A stretch of DNA of 64,000 bases. It comes from Lolium rigidum. Lineage: Eukaryota > Streptophyta > Magnoliopsida > Poales > Poaceae. Under the pieces are notes generated by a model. It made no database searches and was not told the DNA's origin. It saw nothing but the letters and a program-made list of their open reading frames with translations. Made by a program: the position numbers and the translations under genes. The DNA is taken from contig NC_061514.1 in NCBI RefSeq assembly GCF_022539505.1, positions 223,533,837 to 223,597,836 on the forward strand. The letters are read 5' to 3'. Each line of letters opens with the position of its first letter. Within the stretch, counting starts at the first letter, position 1. Below, one piece after another: positions 63,761 to 64,000 of the stretch.

Positions 63761-64000
63761 ATGATTGTCACATCTCTGAAGTTATAAAGTTCTTACAAAA
63801 ACTTGCTAAAAGTCCCAATGCTAGTGCTATAAATTTGGCCTTTACAAAACATATTACAAATGCTCTCATAAAAGCTAGAGAAGAGAAACTAAAACTTGAA
63901 ACTTCTATTCCTAGGAAGTTAGAAGATGGTTGGGAGCCCATCATTAAGATGAGGGTCAATGATTTTGATTGTAATGCTTTATGTGATCTTGGTGCAAGTA
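63761..64000 (+). pseudogene. Protease start of element F (partial)
   Basis: Reads KLKLETSIPRKLEDGWEPII then FDCNALCDLGAS at the window edge, the Athila-type retropepsin site (DLG). The frame continues beyond the window. Confidence 0.8.

Larger units (their letters stand above)
60417..64000 (+). mobile_element. Element F: Athila-type retrotransposon, 5' part (runs off the window)
   Basis: Plus-oriented: 5' LTR (60417-62018), perfect tRNA-Asp PBS (62030-62047), T-rich leader, gag and the start of protease at the right edge. Closely related to E and M. Whether it carries pol cannot be seen. Confidence 0.92.

Overview
This window is a block of nested transposable elements from a large grass genome. 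The retroelement families present (Athila-type LTRs starting TGATACGTCTC, Tat-lineage elements with antisense genes, a Tekay/Del-type element with 4.2-kb LTRs, and a CACTA transposon) point to a Pooideae grass of the wheat, oat or ryegrass kind. The species cannot be fixed from sequence alone. I see no convincing intact host gene, tRNA, rRNA or CRISPR array. A run of exactly 100 Ns at 30590-30689 is a scaffold gap.

Left part (1-27446). Element A (1-4207, minus; 5' LTR, gag, start of protease) is inserted in element C (4208-6267, plus), of which only a spliced antisense gene and PPT-like repeats remain. Element B (6268-27446, minus, about 13 kb without its insert) is also inserted in C. B is a Tat-lineage Ty3/gypsy element with gag, protease, RT, two RNase H domains, integrase, and an antisense spliced gene with its own TATA box next to the 3' LTR. 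B's integrase is split by element E (13320-21493), an Athila-type gag-protease element without pol, with 5-bp target duplications GCCGT.

Middle (27447-46088). Element D (27447-30589, minus) has a 3' LTR of the A family and an acidic antisense ORF, and runs into the gap. Element K (30690-35147, minus; LTR, long leader, gag, protease) reaches the gap from the other side. L (35148-35450 and 44580-46088) is an LTR fragment split by G (35451-44574, plus). G is a non-autonomous Athila-like element carrying an unrecognised ORF where gag should be. H (36367-38363), a 2.0-kb gag-only Ty1/copia element whose 551-bp LTRs appear identical, sits inside G's left LTR and looks like the youngest insertion.

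Right part (46089-64000). Element M (minus, Athila-type) is broken into 46089-46865 and 58575-59357 by foreign DNA ending in a Helitron-like terminus. That DNA is itself split by J (47087-57058), a Tekay-type large derivative with 4.22-kb LTRs and almost no coding sequence. M lies in a CACTA transposase exon (59358-59586). Element F (60417 to the edge, plus), a relative of E with a frameshifted gag, closes the window.

The coding parts work only as element genes: gag (particle), protease, RT/RNase H (cDNA synthesis) and integrase (insertion). E, G, H and J lack pol and would need enzymes from related autonomous copies. Nearly all reading frames are broken. Many of the breaks and LTR-pair differences fall at CNG or CG sites, which fits cytosine methylation, basecalling error at methylated sites, or both.
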